64,000 bases of DNA from Alitta virens (Eukaryota; Annelida; Polychaeta; Phyllodocida; Nereididae), in NCBI GenBank assembly GCA_932294295.1, contig OW028575.1, positions 14,946,058-15,010,057 of the forward strand, written 5' to 3'. The position numbers and the translations under genes were made by a program. Below are positions 1 to 12,133 of the stretch, piece after piece. Each line of letters begins with the position of its first letter. Position 1 is the stretch's first letter. A model generated the notes under the pieces. The model was not told where the DNA came from and searched no databases. It saw only the letters and a program-made list of their open reading frames with translations.

Positions 1-904
1 TTCAAGAAAGATCTGTTTAAATCTCATTGTAGCACTAGCCCAGAAAAGGGTACGCACAGGAGCTGTCTCATACAACAGTGTTAGTTTTATCTGGTGTATG
101 TCAGTGAAATTTTAATTGGGTTCTTGACAGGAGATTAATATGAGATGATTTCTCAACATTTTTGAGAGTCAGACGCTGATAAATACATACATTATTGTAT
201 CTTTAGTTAGAACATTGGTCAAGTTGGCCAATCCATTTCGAGTAACCGTTTAGACATTTTGACTTAGTCAAAATGTTCAAATCAATCTACACGCCAACAG
301 AGTGTGTCTAGAATGACTAGATACCATTTTTGACTAGCAGATTAGTCAGTTACGTCTAACAAGTTCATCAGCTTTTATAGAACACTGTTTAAGGCTGACA
401 ATTATGTTACTCAGAGAAAACGGTTGATTGTGGGGTCAGTTATCGTAGACACCTCCGAATAGCATCTTAGTCCCAAAGATTTTCAATGCATCCAGCAGAC
501 ATTCTTTGACCTTCTTTTTTTTATCAGCATAACACCATTTCTCTCATAACCTATGACCACTTTCTTCAGTATTCACAAGTTTGCCATATGACGTATTGCA
601 TGAACAAACATCAATTGATCAACCTGATTCCAGACTGCTCCAAGCTGTAGTATGGTAGGCACACTTAAAAAACTGTACAGACTAGATTAGCGCCTCTCCT
701 GAGGATATACCAATACATCAAACATATATGGAGTCTTCCTGAGTCTTGGCTGATTCAATTCTATCTGGTTCAGCTGTATGTAACCTTCAATATTTGATGG
801 CATACTATTAACACAGAGTTTGCCCAGGATATTTCTTGCTACAGCTCTTACAGCACATTTTATAGACTTGCCATGGAAACTAAACACTAGAGAAGATCAT
901 GTGA

Positions 905-1440
905 ATCCAAGACTCCCATTTATTTATTTATAAAATAAAATGATACAGGGTGACAAGTTCAGACAATAAAATCTGTTTTTCAACATGGCCCAGGTTATAA
1001 CATAAAATGTACAATAGTGTTAAAAACAACAACCATTAATTCAAAGCTAATATACAGCACCCATATAAAAACATTTGGCCTTACTCTTAAAATCATCGAT
1101 ACCAGTACACTCTTTGATTATACAGGTAAATAATTTCAGATCAATGGTCCCTTACATGAAAATGAATTCTTTGTTTGATCAACTTTAACAAATGGGCTAT
1201 GCACTTTATTCTTATTAATATTTTTTGTTCTGTCTGATACTTAGATATTTAAAATTAATAGTGACATAAAATAATCACTTCTCTGTCTTACAGTCATCAC
1301 TTTCATATTTGCAAAAAGATCGATCCCTCTGATGTTAACATAATCATAGGTTATCAAATATTGCTCTTGCTGCCCTATTTTGCATAGATTGGATTTACTT
1401 ACATTTTACTCACTAGTATAGCCCCACACAGTGATACCAT
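905..1440 (-). mobile_element. decayed LINE fragment, reverse transcriptase C-terminal region
   Basis: Minus-strand reading gives DYGITVWGYTS, then DYVNIRGIDLFANMKVMTVR and KNSFSCKGPLI, the usual order of the C-terminal region of non-LTR retrotransposon ORF2, broken by several stops. An A-rich/TAAA tail lies at the low-coordinate end. A degenerate relic. Confidence 0.65.
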
Positions 1441-2069
1441 AATCTATCGGTTAAGGCAATCCCTCGGCCAATGAGAGTCCTGCATTCACGATCATGACGT
1501 CCTCTGGAGTTTAGTTCTGAAGTCAATATTCTGCACTTAAAATGAAGAGTCATAGAAGAAGTTATATACTGTAAAGGTAGTCAGTATGATCTTTTATAAA
1601 TCAGTGATTAGGTGTTGTATATGACTACTTGAATTGAGCATAGAGTATTCTCAACAAAGCAAAAATCGGGTCTCATAGTGAAGGATGTCTTCTTTTTTTT
1701 TCTTTCTTTTTTTTCGTCTGTCATTCGCATAGACAAAATTCTTTTTATTATCTCCGTTCTTCCATTTTGAATTCAAGCCTTATAGTAAGTATTCATGAAT
1801 TCAGAAAACTTTTGATTTGTGACATGGCATCTCAATTAGTTTTACATCCAGTCTTTCATGCGAAGCTGAAGTCTTGCAATGCAAATTGTGAAGTAATCCT
1901 TCGCTTTTGATGAGTTTTAGCTATGATGATATCATTGCCTCCTCCAAAGTGTCATATGAATTACATCATTAAAAGGTTTCTGTATTTTAATCAGAATGAA
2001 CTTGCTCTATGGTCTCTTACACTCTTAAAAGGGATAGTGCTTTAAACTGAATATTGTTTTGCCTAAAAA

Positions 2070-2413
2070 CCCCATTCCAACCTTGCCGAACTCCCACGAA
2101 CTATTAGTTCGCCAAAATGTTTGTCAGACTTCGTGAAAGTTCGTAGCTAATCGTAAAAGTTTGTAGGTAATTTTTGACATGTTCAAAAATCATCGTAGGT
2201 TTCCAAAAACTGAAATAGTTCGTAGGAGATCGTACGACGTCGTAGATCCTCACAGTTCGCCGATCCTCAAAAAAAAAGTTTAATTTGAAGATTATGCAAA
2301 TCAATAATGACACCTATTATCAGATGAAACTGACGAACTGCCAGGAACTTTTCCCACTCAAAATTCATCAAAGTTCGCAAACTTCGTAGCAGTACTTGTA
2401 GGTGGGAACGGGG
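2070..2413. mobile_element. MITE with CCCCATTCCAACCT ends
   Basis: Imperfect terminal inverted repeats: CCCCATTCCAACCT at 2070 and AGGTGGGAACGGGG ending at 2413. The interior repeats GTTCGTAGG-like words in both orientations. No coding frame. Non-autonomous DNA element by structure. Confidence 0.6.
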
Positions 2414-4042
2414 CTTACCTAATAAGCCTTTTAAATTTTTTTAATAAGCCTATTTTAATTTTTTTGGAATGACTACCCTGTAATCCTGTAATAATTTTTG
2501 TTTTTGTTTTTTTGTTTAATAGATAGACAGATAAACTTTATTTTCTGAGGGTTAAGAACATGTTAAGCATGAGCTTGGATTACACAGGGCCTTCCTCTGT
2601 CATGACAAAAAGTTGTACATGTAATGATCAAATTATAGATCATTCGCATTACACAGTAGATACTGCAAGAGGACACCATAGAAAGTCATTGGCCTCCTCA
2701 TGGCAAGGCTGGTAACACAGTGGTTAAAGACCTCAAACTCCCGCGGCCAACACAAGGCTGGGTGCAATGCACTCTACAGTGAACATACTGTAATACCTGT
2801 GTGAATGACCTTACAGGTTAACATAGTGTAAATCATAATACAACTAACTAACTAATCTATGAAATCAATGGTTTGACCTTACTCGTGCAAGGCATACCAT
2901 CCTGGAACAATGCTTTAACTGAAGTAAGCGAATCATCACAAGTTCGTGTGTGTATGATGCTAATTCGTCCCTGCTTATTTATGTGTGGCAATAATCGCAT
3001 GCATTGTAAAGCTTACTCCTGAAACAGACTGTCAGTATATGTCCAGTAATACAAACTTTTCTGATGTTGCATTGTTAATATAAAGTTGTGCTTATGACCA
3101 ACTGAAATGAATGGTCAGCTGAATGAAGCCATCTAAAAGCTATACAGAATAAAGATGAAAACCAGGTAATTAATTGATTACGGATGAGGCCAATAACTAT
3201 AAGACAGATCCTAAATCATAGCATCATAAAATGTTCAGTATGTCATAAAATTATTATCTCCGATTTTTATTGTGTTTGATGATTTATATGTCAGGTGAAA
3301 TATGTTATGATACAGTGGAACACTACCTTATATTAAGACCACCTCACCATGAACACCACCTCACAATTCAGACCGAGAATAGGCAGCATGCAAGAGCAGG
3401 TCGACCTCATTTCAACGTTGGCCATTTTTCCCAACGTTGTGCCAATGTCTATACTGGGATTCATAATAAATGTCCACTTGGGTTTTTTAATTATATTTCG
3501 CATTTTTAGCCATACATGGCACAGACCAGCGCGAAATTAACGAAATGTTAGCAAGAAGTCAAAGCGCAACTTTCTGGGTAATAAAAACGGACATGGAACC
3601 GAATAACCAGAATTTTGCTATTCTCCTTTGTGATTTCTGCTGCTTCTTTGTTGCCATAACAAATAGCTATAATGATGAAAACATGGCAAAAACTTACCAT
3701 TGCAAAGATAGGGAACTTGAAGGTAATTTGTTCAGAGATGTGTTTTTATGGGTTATAAAGTTGGGATTTGCTTTTTTGGTAACATTTATAATAATATTCT
3801 CCATGACATTTATGTAAATATAAGACCAAAAAACAAGTGGATGTTAATTCGGCTTTATACTATAGTCGACGTTGCATGTCATTTGAGCAGATAACCAACA
3901 ACATCAGCTCCATATTGCTGTGTTGAGAGTGCGACACTGTCACCTTATTGTTGGCTCGGCACAGACATCATTTGCTTAATGTTTGCCCATTGGTAGCAAT
4001 GGTCAGTTCAATGTTGCAAGGTGTTGGCACTATATCCATTCC

Positions 4043-4160
4043 AGATAGCATTCCAAATCATTTCCGCATCGGCGCAATGTCGGCGATGTCAAAGCAATGT
4101 TGTACCAATGGCGGCCGACATAGAAACGACGCTGGCCCGATTTGAAATGCTATCTGGGCT
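4043..4160. repeat. family T MITE
   Basis: Inverted ends CCAGATAGCATTCCAAATC and GATTTGAAATGCTATCTGG around a CpG-richer core with GGCGCAATGTCGGCGATG. A second, 5'-shortened copy lies at 4608-4702. Confidence 0.75.
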
Positions 4161-4214
4161 ACTGTTAGCCCAATTTGTTTCACCAACATAGTGGTCTTAC
4201 AGCAGATTACATAA

Positions 4215-4350
4215 ACTTGGAAAGTAACTTGCAAAGGACTTCATGTGAACTCCAATTGGCTGCAGAACTGTGTTAGAACTGTGTTAGCCAATGGGAGTGC
4301 TGGATTCACATGACGTCCTTTGGACTTAAGTTTCCAAGTCCATGAAATCT
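4215..4350. repeat. palindromic MITE, family P
   Basis: Hairpin built around TCATGTGAA...CCAATTGG...TTCACATGACGTCC, with CTTGGAAAG / TTTCCAAG further out. Same family at 5345, 16815, 17515 and 21468. Confidence 0.7.
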
Positions 4351-5344
4351 GCTGTGATGGTTTTCCCTCTGTAGTACAGTGCTAAATTCTTATTGCTCCA
4401 CCCTTTTCCTAACTACTCTTCTCTCCTGTTATCAGTCATAATTGCCTTTCATCTTTTTTTCATGGTATGAAAAATTCATTCCTAGTAGACAGAAAGGGCA
4501 ACAGCGTTCCAGCAAGCAGTAGATCTTCAAAACAAACTTACTATTAGACATAGCTTAAAAGCTCAAGGTGAACCAAAGGTTTAAAATGTTATATCTATGA
4601 ACTATAAAACATCGGCAGGACGTCGGCGATGTTGATACGATGTTGTAACGATGCTGGCCAACATGGAAATGATGTTGGGCCGATTTGGAATGCTATCAGG
4701 GATTGCTACTGCTTCAATCTTTCATCACTACAATGTATTGTCTGCATGAACCAAGTTTTTCTCTACTCAAGGTCACTGTTGATTGTAGAATGTTGAAAAT
4801 GTCATATCTTACAAACAGCATCGGAAGTAACATTTTATGGGATGTGTGATGTTTCTTTCGCATCTACTACAGGGTACCAATGTTTTTGCTCTCTGTCAGT
4901 GATAAATATGCAAGCAATTTACGCTATACCATTTGATGAAAACATTTCAGCTCATATTTACACACATGATAAGTGCTAGGTTATATTTCAGACTGATATT
5001 AAGGCTGTTTCTGTCTACACTTCGTAAAATACAAAATAAGAAGACAAATATACAGCGGAACCTCACCGCTATAACTAAAATGTCTGACTTGCACCACATG
5101 AGATCTATAGCCATTTGCCAATTAGAAAAGTTCGTCATTTTCATATAACAACTTGTCAGTCACAGCTTCATGTGAAGTGGCATCTATAAAACTGACTATA
5201 AAACAGACATACACTGTGATATATAAGGCTGACTAACACGCTAGATAAACTGACTAACTTGTCAGTCAAACTTGCTGTGGGGGTCCCTCTAGATCGGCAC
5301 AATTGAATGTCTGAAGTTACTGAAAATGGCAAATGTATTACAGC

Positions 5345-5497
5345 AATTTCATAGACTTAGAAACGCAACTCCAAAGGATATCATGTTAATCCATGACCCT
5401 CATTGGCTAAGGCGTCCCAACAGCCAGTAAGATGCCTGGATCAACATGATGTCCTCTAACTTGAGTTGTGTTTCCAAGGCTATGAAATTGGCTGTAA
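5345..5497. repeat. palindromic MITE, family P, diverged
   Basis: Ends TTTCATAGACTTAGAAAC and GTTTCCAAGGCTATGAAA are inverted; the centre has CATTGGCTAAGG. Confidence 0.65.
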
Positions 5498-7307
5498 GTG
5501 TTTGCTGCATTGATAGTTTATATATTCTGAGGTGGTCTTATTGTTACAACTGGATGAAAATGGTCTAAAGGTGAAGTTCCGCTGTATGGGCCGTCTAACA
5601 CACCATTAGCTATGTACATAATTTCGAAAAAAATGTAATGCAAATCAGAACTTGGCAAGGATGTCTTGTAATTGTTAGTGGAAAGGTCTTTCCTGTAAAA
5701 TGTTTTTCACATGCAGAACGTTGTTTTTATTTATTTATTTTTTTTCTCATCTTAGAATTATTTAACTTCATGCCCATGCATAAGCTGGTGCACCACATAA
5801 CATACATTTTTGCAAGTCAATCTGAAGTTTCTTTTCGATTTTTTACGCTAGATTTGATTACCAACGATGATTTACCCTTTTCATTAAACATAATATAATT
5901 GAAAATGCAGGTTTAAAATCATGTTAAATTCGTTTTATGCACACTCGCTAGAGCTTTAGATAAATAATTTTTTTTTATATATATATATAAAGACCTTTAT
6001 TCATATATGTACGGTTTCATGTATGCTCGTTATTGAATTCAAACAACAACACAAACATTTTTTTTAGAGTATGTCAAATGAGACTGTATCTTTTAGTAGG
6101 TAAAATGAGATAATACAAACGTCTTACCTCTGGCGTTCAGTGTATGAAGTCAGTGGCTGGTCAAGTGGCCATTTATACTTTGACAGCAGAGCTCAATTGA
6201 GGTGCAGTGATCATTCATGTCCATCTCAGTAGAGAATTCTGCAGAGGTTCCAGAAAGTAACGGATTACCCTAAGGCAGTTGTGGCATCATATTACGCTCC
6301 ACGACGTCACAGATGACGTCACGTCTTGCTTGCAACATACATGAATGCGCAATCAAAATGACAATGAAGTTACCGCAGTAATTGTATGATGCGGCTTGTT
6401 ATGGTGTCCAGAACATGTGGTGATTGAGGCTTAATCCAGGATCGTCAGACCATCATCATATATGTAGCGCAGTAGAAGTTAGAGTCCATGTTTGCAACAC
6501 TTTCTGTATTTAGGTCAATAAAAAAAAATAATCAATGCTCATAACAACATAATAATAAGATCAGACACCATCTTAGTTATGTGTGATCATTGTCGACAGT
6601 TATCCCTCGAATATCCATGAAATGTTTAAAGTGTCAAAATATGTACAATTATGTGTGGTATTTTAAATCAACAGTAAGGTATAATAAGCAACTGAGATAT
6701 AACTGCTCATCTGGCTATGTTGTGGTGTTACGCGATTGCCATTCGTAAAATCCAGTGCCAGGGAAGTGACGCGCGATTCAGCGAGCGATCAGTTACGATT
6801 ACCAGCGCTGATCGTGGGGCAGGGAGTGAGGGGGTGGTGAGAGGGGGGGGGGGGAGGGGGGTTACACCCCCATTCTGAGTTGCCCCATCACATCGGTAAA
6901 GCCTTTCTCACGGTTAGATGGGAGGCAGGAGAAGCAAGGTGCATAGCCCAAGGAAGCCAAATGGCAGACATGTGTTCGGAGCAGTTGGCTCACTAATATG
7001 CACGGACTTAACAGCCAGGTAAAAATAACAAGGAAAAACTTCATGAAATACGGTCGTTACCCCCTAGTAAAATTCTGCTTCAACTTGGCTTGATTTTATT
7101 TATTTTTTGCTTTTTCGACAGATATCTTATGCCAAAATTGCAAAATGAAAACTCAATTGATTTGCCTACCTTCGCAACACATGTCTCATTTTTGCAATTC
7201 TTTTCATTTCATTATTTGTTCATCTTTCCTAGAGCATTGCACTGCCGTTTTCTGTTGTCTGCTTAAATTAATTGCAGGAACAAAGCAATTCACAACAATA
7301 ATAATGT

Positions 7308-7530
7308 GCAGCTGGGTGGCCCAATTGTTAGGACATCTTACCAATTATATACCTGCCAGCTCTGCTGAAGATCCCAGTTTCAATCCCCAGCCTCTTCATT
7401 AGCTACATCCAGCTGGATGTCATTCCCATGAGATGCTAAATTGAAGGGGCCTTGTACTATGTGTCTATGCTGAAGGCCAGTAAAAGACACCAGCCATGTT
7501 GCAGTTCAGACCAGTTGCATTGAGACATTG
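7308..7530 (+). mobile_element. tRNA-derived SINE
   Basis: A tRNA-like head (GGTGGCCCAATTGTTAGGAC, B-box-like CAGTTTCAATCCCC) followed by CAGCTGGATGTCATTCCCAT and GAGATGCTAAATTGAAGGGG, the core shared with deuterostome SINEs of the Deu type as I recall it. Confidence 0.65.
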
Positions 7531-8029
7531 ACATGGACATAGTCTAAATGGTGGCACACAAACATGTCGACAACTAGATTTGGAATGGTGGAAGCATTAA
7601 CTTCTTTTTTGGTCACTAACAAGAATAGAAACATGATTATTCCGCATGGGTGTGACATCATACAGCACAAATGCAATGAGCTGCTACAGAAATCAGATTT
7701 TGTAACTGCACAAGAAATGTATTTATCGTGAAATGAATTGGGACCCTGGACTGTGCAGAGAAAACCAGTGTTTGACCGAATCTTATTATATAAGCTGTTT
7801 GTATAAGGTCAGTTTGTTTTCCAGGATAACTCTATATCACAAAAAAATGCTTTATATCTTCCGAAGTTTCGTTTTATCGGTTAAACCAAACTTGCATGGG
7901 TGTGTTTATTATGCTAAGGATAACTAGAGATATTCAGGTTTCAATCTCACTATTTTATTCCCAAAATGTTCAAAACAACAAATTTGATGACCATGTGAGT
8001 CAATACATGATTAAAGAAATGAAGGGTCC

Positions 8030-8803
8030 TACAGTTGGGATCATATGTTTACATACAGCTGAGTATTATTCAAAGGTTTTATTGTGTGTGGTAAACAATG
8101 GTTTTAATATGAAGGACATCATATAAATTATCTTTATATAATGCAAATTCGAGACATAACCACTTTCACTAGGTATTATGTAACATTTTCCAAAACTGGT
8201 GGGTCATAAAATAGTCCAGTAAAAATTAGAGAAAAAATCACAGGAATTTGGCTAAATATAAGTAGAATAGTACCAAAGCTTTTTCATTGCAAGAAAACAT
8301 TTTATTAGACAAACCATTAGCCATTAGATGTTTATGTATGTACTTTTCTGACACACCAGTTTTAGATTTTATGAATTAAATGGTACGTATAGCCTCGTGA
8401 AAGTGGTTCCATATTAGAGTGCCTAGCATATTAGTGGTAAGAAAGTGAGTTGGGCAGAACTGAAAAAAGTAAAACAAATGTCTTAAAGCTATTGAATTTA
8501 CTCAGCCAGCCCTGAGGTTTGACCAACAGAGTGATTATCCTAAAATATTGATTACTGTGTTTTATAAACAGTCAGGGTTAGCTGGAGATATTCAGTGGTC
8601 TCTCTGGGCTTAAATCTACAAACAATAACAATTAATATGACGTGACAGAGGCACTTTGAAAGACAAAACTTTTTCATTTTTTGCCAGTGTAACCACTTTT
8701 CTGCTAGGCACTATAAAACCATTGTTGATTGGACGTTTACCCCACAATTGTTGTCACAATAAAATGTTTGTAATACTCAGCTGTATCTGACCCCAACTGT
8801 AAG
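8030..8803. mobile_element. inverted-repeat (foldback) element
   Basis: About 80 bp at 8030-8112 recur inverted at 8719-8803 (shared CAGCTGAGTATTA and AACAATGGTTTTA). An inner pair around ACCACTTTCACTAGG (8160) and CCTCGTGAAAGTGGT (8395) adds a second hairpin. No coding frame. Confidence 0.6.
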
Positions 8804-9106
8804 TATACAGGCTTTCCTGAATCGGAAGTTCAAATATTTATGTAATTTGGCACATCATCTGGTAATATATAATAGTATAGCATTGTTTTTGGGCGTTGTA
8901 TGACCTTCATGGAGATTGGAACATGTTTTCATGGAGGATTGTTCCTGCCAAGTCATTGATATACAGTGTGAATCGCTACCTTCTTGAAATAACGGATATC
9001 TATATATATATGTGTGTAATTTGTAAAAACATAAAAATTTGATTAAAATTTTAAGGTAATAAACTGATAGCAGTAAAAAAGAATTAAAAACAATAAATGT
9101 ATAAGT

Positions 9107-10012
9107 TCAAAATGCAGCAATGCTGAATAAGTAAGTCTTTAGACGTCTCTTAAAGGACTCATAGATGGCACATTTTCTGAGATCTTGGGGTAGGTCATTC
9201 CACCACTTAGGTGCAGCTGCTGCAGAAGACCTGTCACCTATTTTTGATTGGACATAGGGCTGTACCAACTCTGACAAGTAAGTGGGTGCTGGACCGTAAA
9301 CGCATTTGTGAGTAATGCAGAGAACCTGGAACATCACATTGACTGGTAGCCAATGCAATTGCTTTAATAATATAAATACTGTCTCTCTTGTTTCTCCTCA
9401 ACACGATCCGAGCAGCAGTGTTCTGTACAATACAGATGCTGGTACATTGATGAGGAGGGAGTTACAGTTCAAAGCTTGGATGTTATGAAAGCGTACATTA
9501 GTTTTTCTGTGGTCGCACAAGTCAACATATCCCTTATGGCTGCAACATTATGAAGATGCTTTTGCAGATGACCCTCGCATGTCTCCAATTTGGATTGTGG
9601 ATAGCTCAACCTTGGGCCGGAGTCATGGGGATGTCAGCATCATCAGCTCAGTCTTGTCCCCATGCAGTTTTAGTTTATTGCACACCATCCATTGATTTAC
9701 TTCAGTAATGCAAAGTTGAGTTCATAACAACATCGATTGAAGGACTCGTTTTGAATCCAAAATGAAGATAAATCTGGGTGTCATCAGCGTAATGGTGGAA
9801 CTGTATGTTATGCGTATTCACAATGTCACAGATAGGACTGGTGTACAAAGAAAAGAGGATAGGTCCGAGGACCAAACCCTGGGGCACTCCATGAGGAACA
9901 GACAGTGGGACTGAGGTCTTTCCATATATTAGGGATTGTTGGTCTACAGAGGAAGCGACATGGTTTTCTGACATGTGAATGTTATAGCCAAATTTTATAA
10001 CTGTGTTCAAAT
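9107..10012 (-). mobile_element. LINE ORF2 fragment (CR1/L2-like), reverse transcriptase to C terminus
   Basis: Minus strand. Upstream part reads GVPQGLVLGPILFSLYTSPI and FHHYADDTQIY, the catalytic YADD block of reverse transcriptase. After frame breaks come WMVCNKLKLHGDKTELMML and then LHWLPVNV...KWWNDLPQDLRKC...FKRRLKTYLF, the typical C-terminal end. It ends in a stop at 9107. 5'-truncated, with frameshifts, so inactive. Confidence 0.9.
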
Positions 10013-11329
10013 AATAAAATTAATGTGATTGCCAGACATTGAATAACAACTTTGAACTGCTTGTCCAGCAATAATTAAAACATTTTACTGCCATTTCACT
10101 AACCACGTACACACAGGTTAATTTCATTTCAGTCTAATGGAGCTAGTATCCGTTATGTTATGTTGGCTTGGAATAACATGGTTCTAACCGCTTCAGTGAA
10201 CTGCCTAATGTTGATCAGCCTATGAAATGGCAGGAAAATACGTATATCATACATAAATTTGATAATCTTTGTTATTTTTCCACTGTCTCACTTTCTTTAT
10301 TTTTGAGAGCAGATGGCTTTTCTCCATTCATAATTGCCTTCAATCATTTCTAATCAACGTTGGATCATGGCAAATCATGAAAATAGATGTTGCGTGTCAT
10401 GCTGAGAAATTGCAAATGTCTTGACAGGTAACCAGGATCATCAAAACAAAATCAATTAAATGTGCATAAAGTAATTGTGGCTCTAGATTTATGAATCTAT
10501 TTGGGTAGTCCAGTATTGGCGCATATAGGCATGTCATTGCTCGCAAATCGTAGATATGCCAAGCAGCGTTTTTTTTTTACATGTGTAATAACACAAGGTA
10601 TCAGGAAGTTAAACTGCGATCCTAAAATTTATTAAAATATGATATTAACATAGTTTCCCGCAATAGAGTGTGAACCTCATAGAAAAACCATGAGGTTCAC
10701 ACTATGAGGTTCATTGTTGTGAACCTCATAAAATGTATGATCCCTTATACAGAAATAGCTTGGCCAATCACAGGGCAGCATTTAGACTCGGTGAACGTCA
10801 TGAACGACATTAGTAGAGGGGCTGTAATCCAAAAGGGCCTTATTTAGGAGGGAAGGTGTACACCGTTATATAACTGCTAGGGAGGATGTAGAGTTCCAAA
10901 GTGGTGCAAAGTTTTACTAAAGGGGCCCTCCAGCCCAACCTCATCACGAGTGATAAATATCAATTTTTTTAAATTTGTTAGCCTCAATAACTTCAAAATA
11001 AGCAGATATAGTTTAATTTATTTTGCTCATTTTGTCATAAAATTGGTCTTTATGAATGTTGTCATATGGCCTGATGCAAATATATCATTTCTATTAAATG
11101 AATCAATTTCCCGAGTACTACCTGTGCACAGCAATGCTAAAGAAATTTGAAACTTTAATCATGTGGGCAAAGAATCGTATAATCTGTAAAGAAATTGTTA
11201 TTTTGAATATTCTTATATAATGAAAATACCAATATGTGAATTTGTAAATTAATGATCTAGAAAGGGATAATTTATTGCGCTTCACAGCTTTTAACAATGT
11301 ACAGTTAGTTTCATATAATACAGTCTAAA

Positions 11330-11520
11330 CATGCTAAAGCCACTTGCTTTTGTCTACTTCTATAGCTAATAATCGGCTTACATCTATCACAGATTAATAT
11401 AAACCTTGGTAAATGTAAGAAATTAATCTAATATATCATAAATATGTACTTTTAGATTCGGTTTTGAGTAGCCAGCTATGACAGCTTTTTCCCTATTTTT
11501 AATTTGACAGGTTGTATGAT
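11330..11520 (+). repeat. dispersed repeat family D, copy 1
   Basis: Shares CTTGGTAAATGTAAGAAATT, ATATGTACTTTTAGAT and TTGAGTAGCCAGCTAT with the copies at 19.3, 53.6 and 60.5 kb. Confidence 0.7.
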
Positions 11521-11916
11521 TTAAGGACACCAGATTAGTTTGTCACTAGGCAATAGAAATGTGTGTGTATGGATCTATTGCATGTCAGAAAGCTGGGAAA
11601 ACTGATTAATAAATATATTCGCAATATTTCACTGATGATAGTATTGATTACTTTAACGGGCATCCTGATGTCAGGAATAAGGCATAAATTGGACATCACT
11701 GACGTAAGTCAAATTTCTCCTGTCAGTATGGATGCTCCTGTCATTATGTCTCCTGTCAGTTTGGATGATATTAGAAATGCATCCAGTCGTCAGTAAGATG
11801 GCAAAATTACACACAATACTGACATTGTAAATTAATATATCCATGGCTTGTTAGTAAATCCTAAAACCATAGTTTCTCCTGACTTTTAGTAAGGATGAAA
11901 TTTCATCACATCCTGA

Positions 11917-12133
11917 CTTCAGCAAGAAAGCCCACTTCTGACATTTGATAAACTGCTGCTCAATCTGAGATTTGTCAGTAAGTTGTCAAGATGATATTTT
12001 ATCAGCATCCTGACATCAGCAAGAAAGCCTATATTGGACCCTACTTACATGAGCGAAACTGCTGCTCAATCTGAGATTTGTCAGTAAGTTGTCAAGATGA
12101 TATTTTATAAGCATCCTGGTGTCAGGTAAGTGA
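11917..12133. repeat. two-unit tandem repeat, period about 106 bp
   Basis: CTGCTGCTCAATCTGAGATT starts at 11953 and 12059 and continues through GTCAAGATGATATTTTAT and GCATCCTG. TGTCAG / CTGACA words fill the wider region 11640-12180. Confidence 0.8.

Larger units (their letters stand above)
1..9106. other. intergenic region without a recognisable host gene
   Basis: Apart from the elements listed separately (0.9-1.4, 2.07-2.41, 4.04-4.70, 5.35-5.50, 7.3-7.5 and 8.0-8.8 kb) I see only AT-rich DNA, short chance frames under 90 codons, a poly-G run at 6843-6860 and a possible LINE 3' tail at about 2500-2560 (minus strand). Confidence 0.5.

Noticed and set aside
3545..3817. Plus-strand 90-codon frame with a hydrophobic end
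   Set aside because: No splice context, no homology, AT-driven Phe/Ile composition; likely chance.
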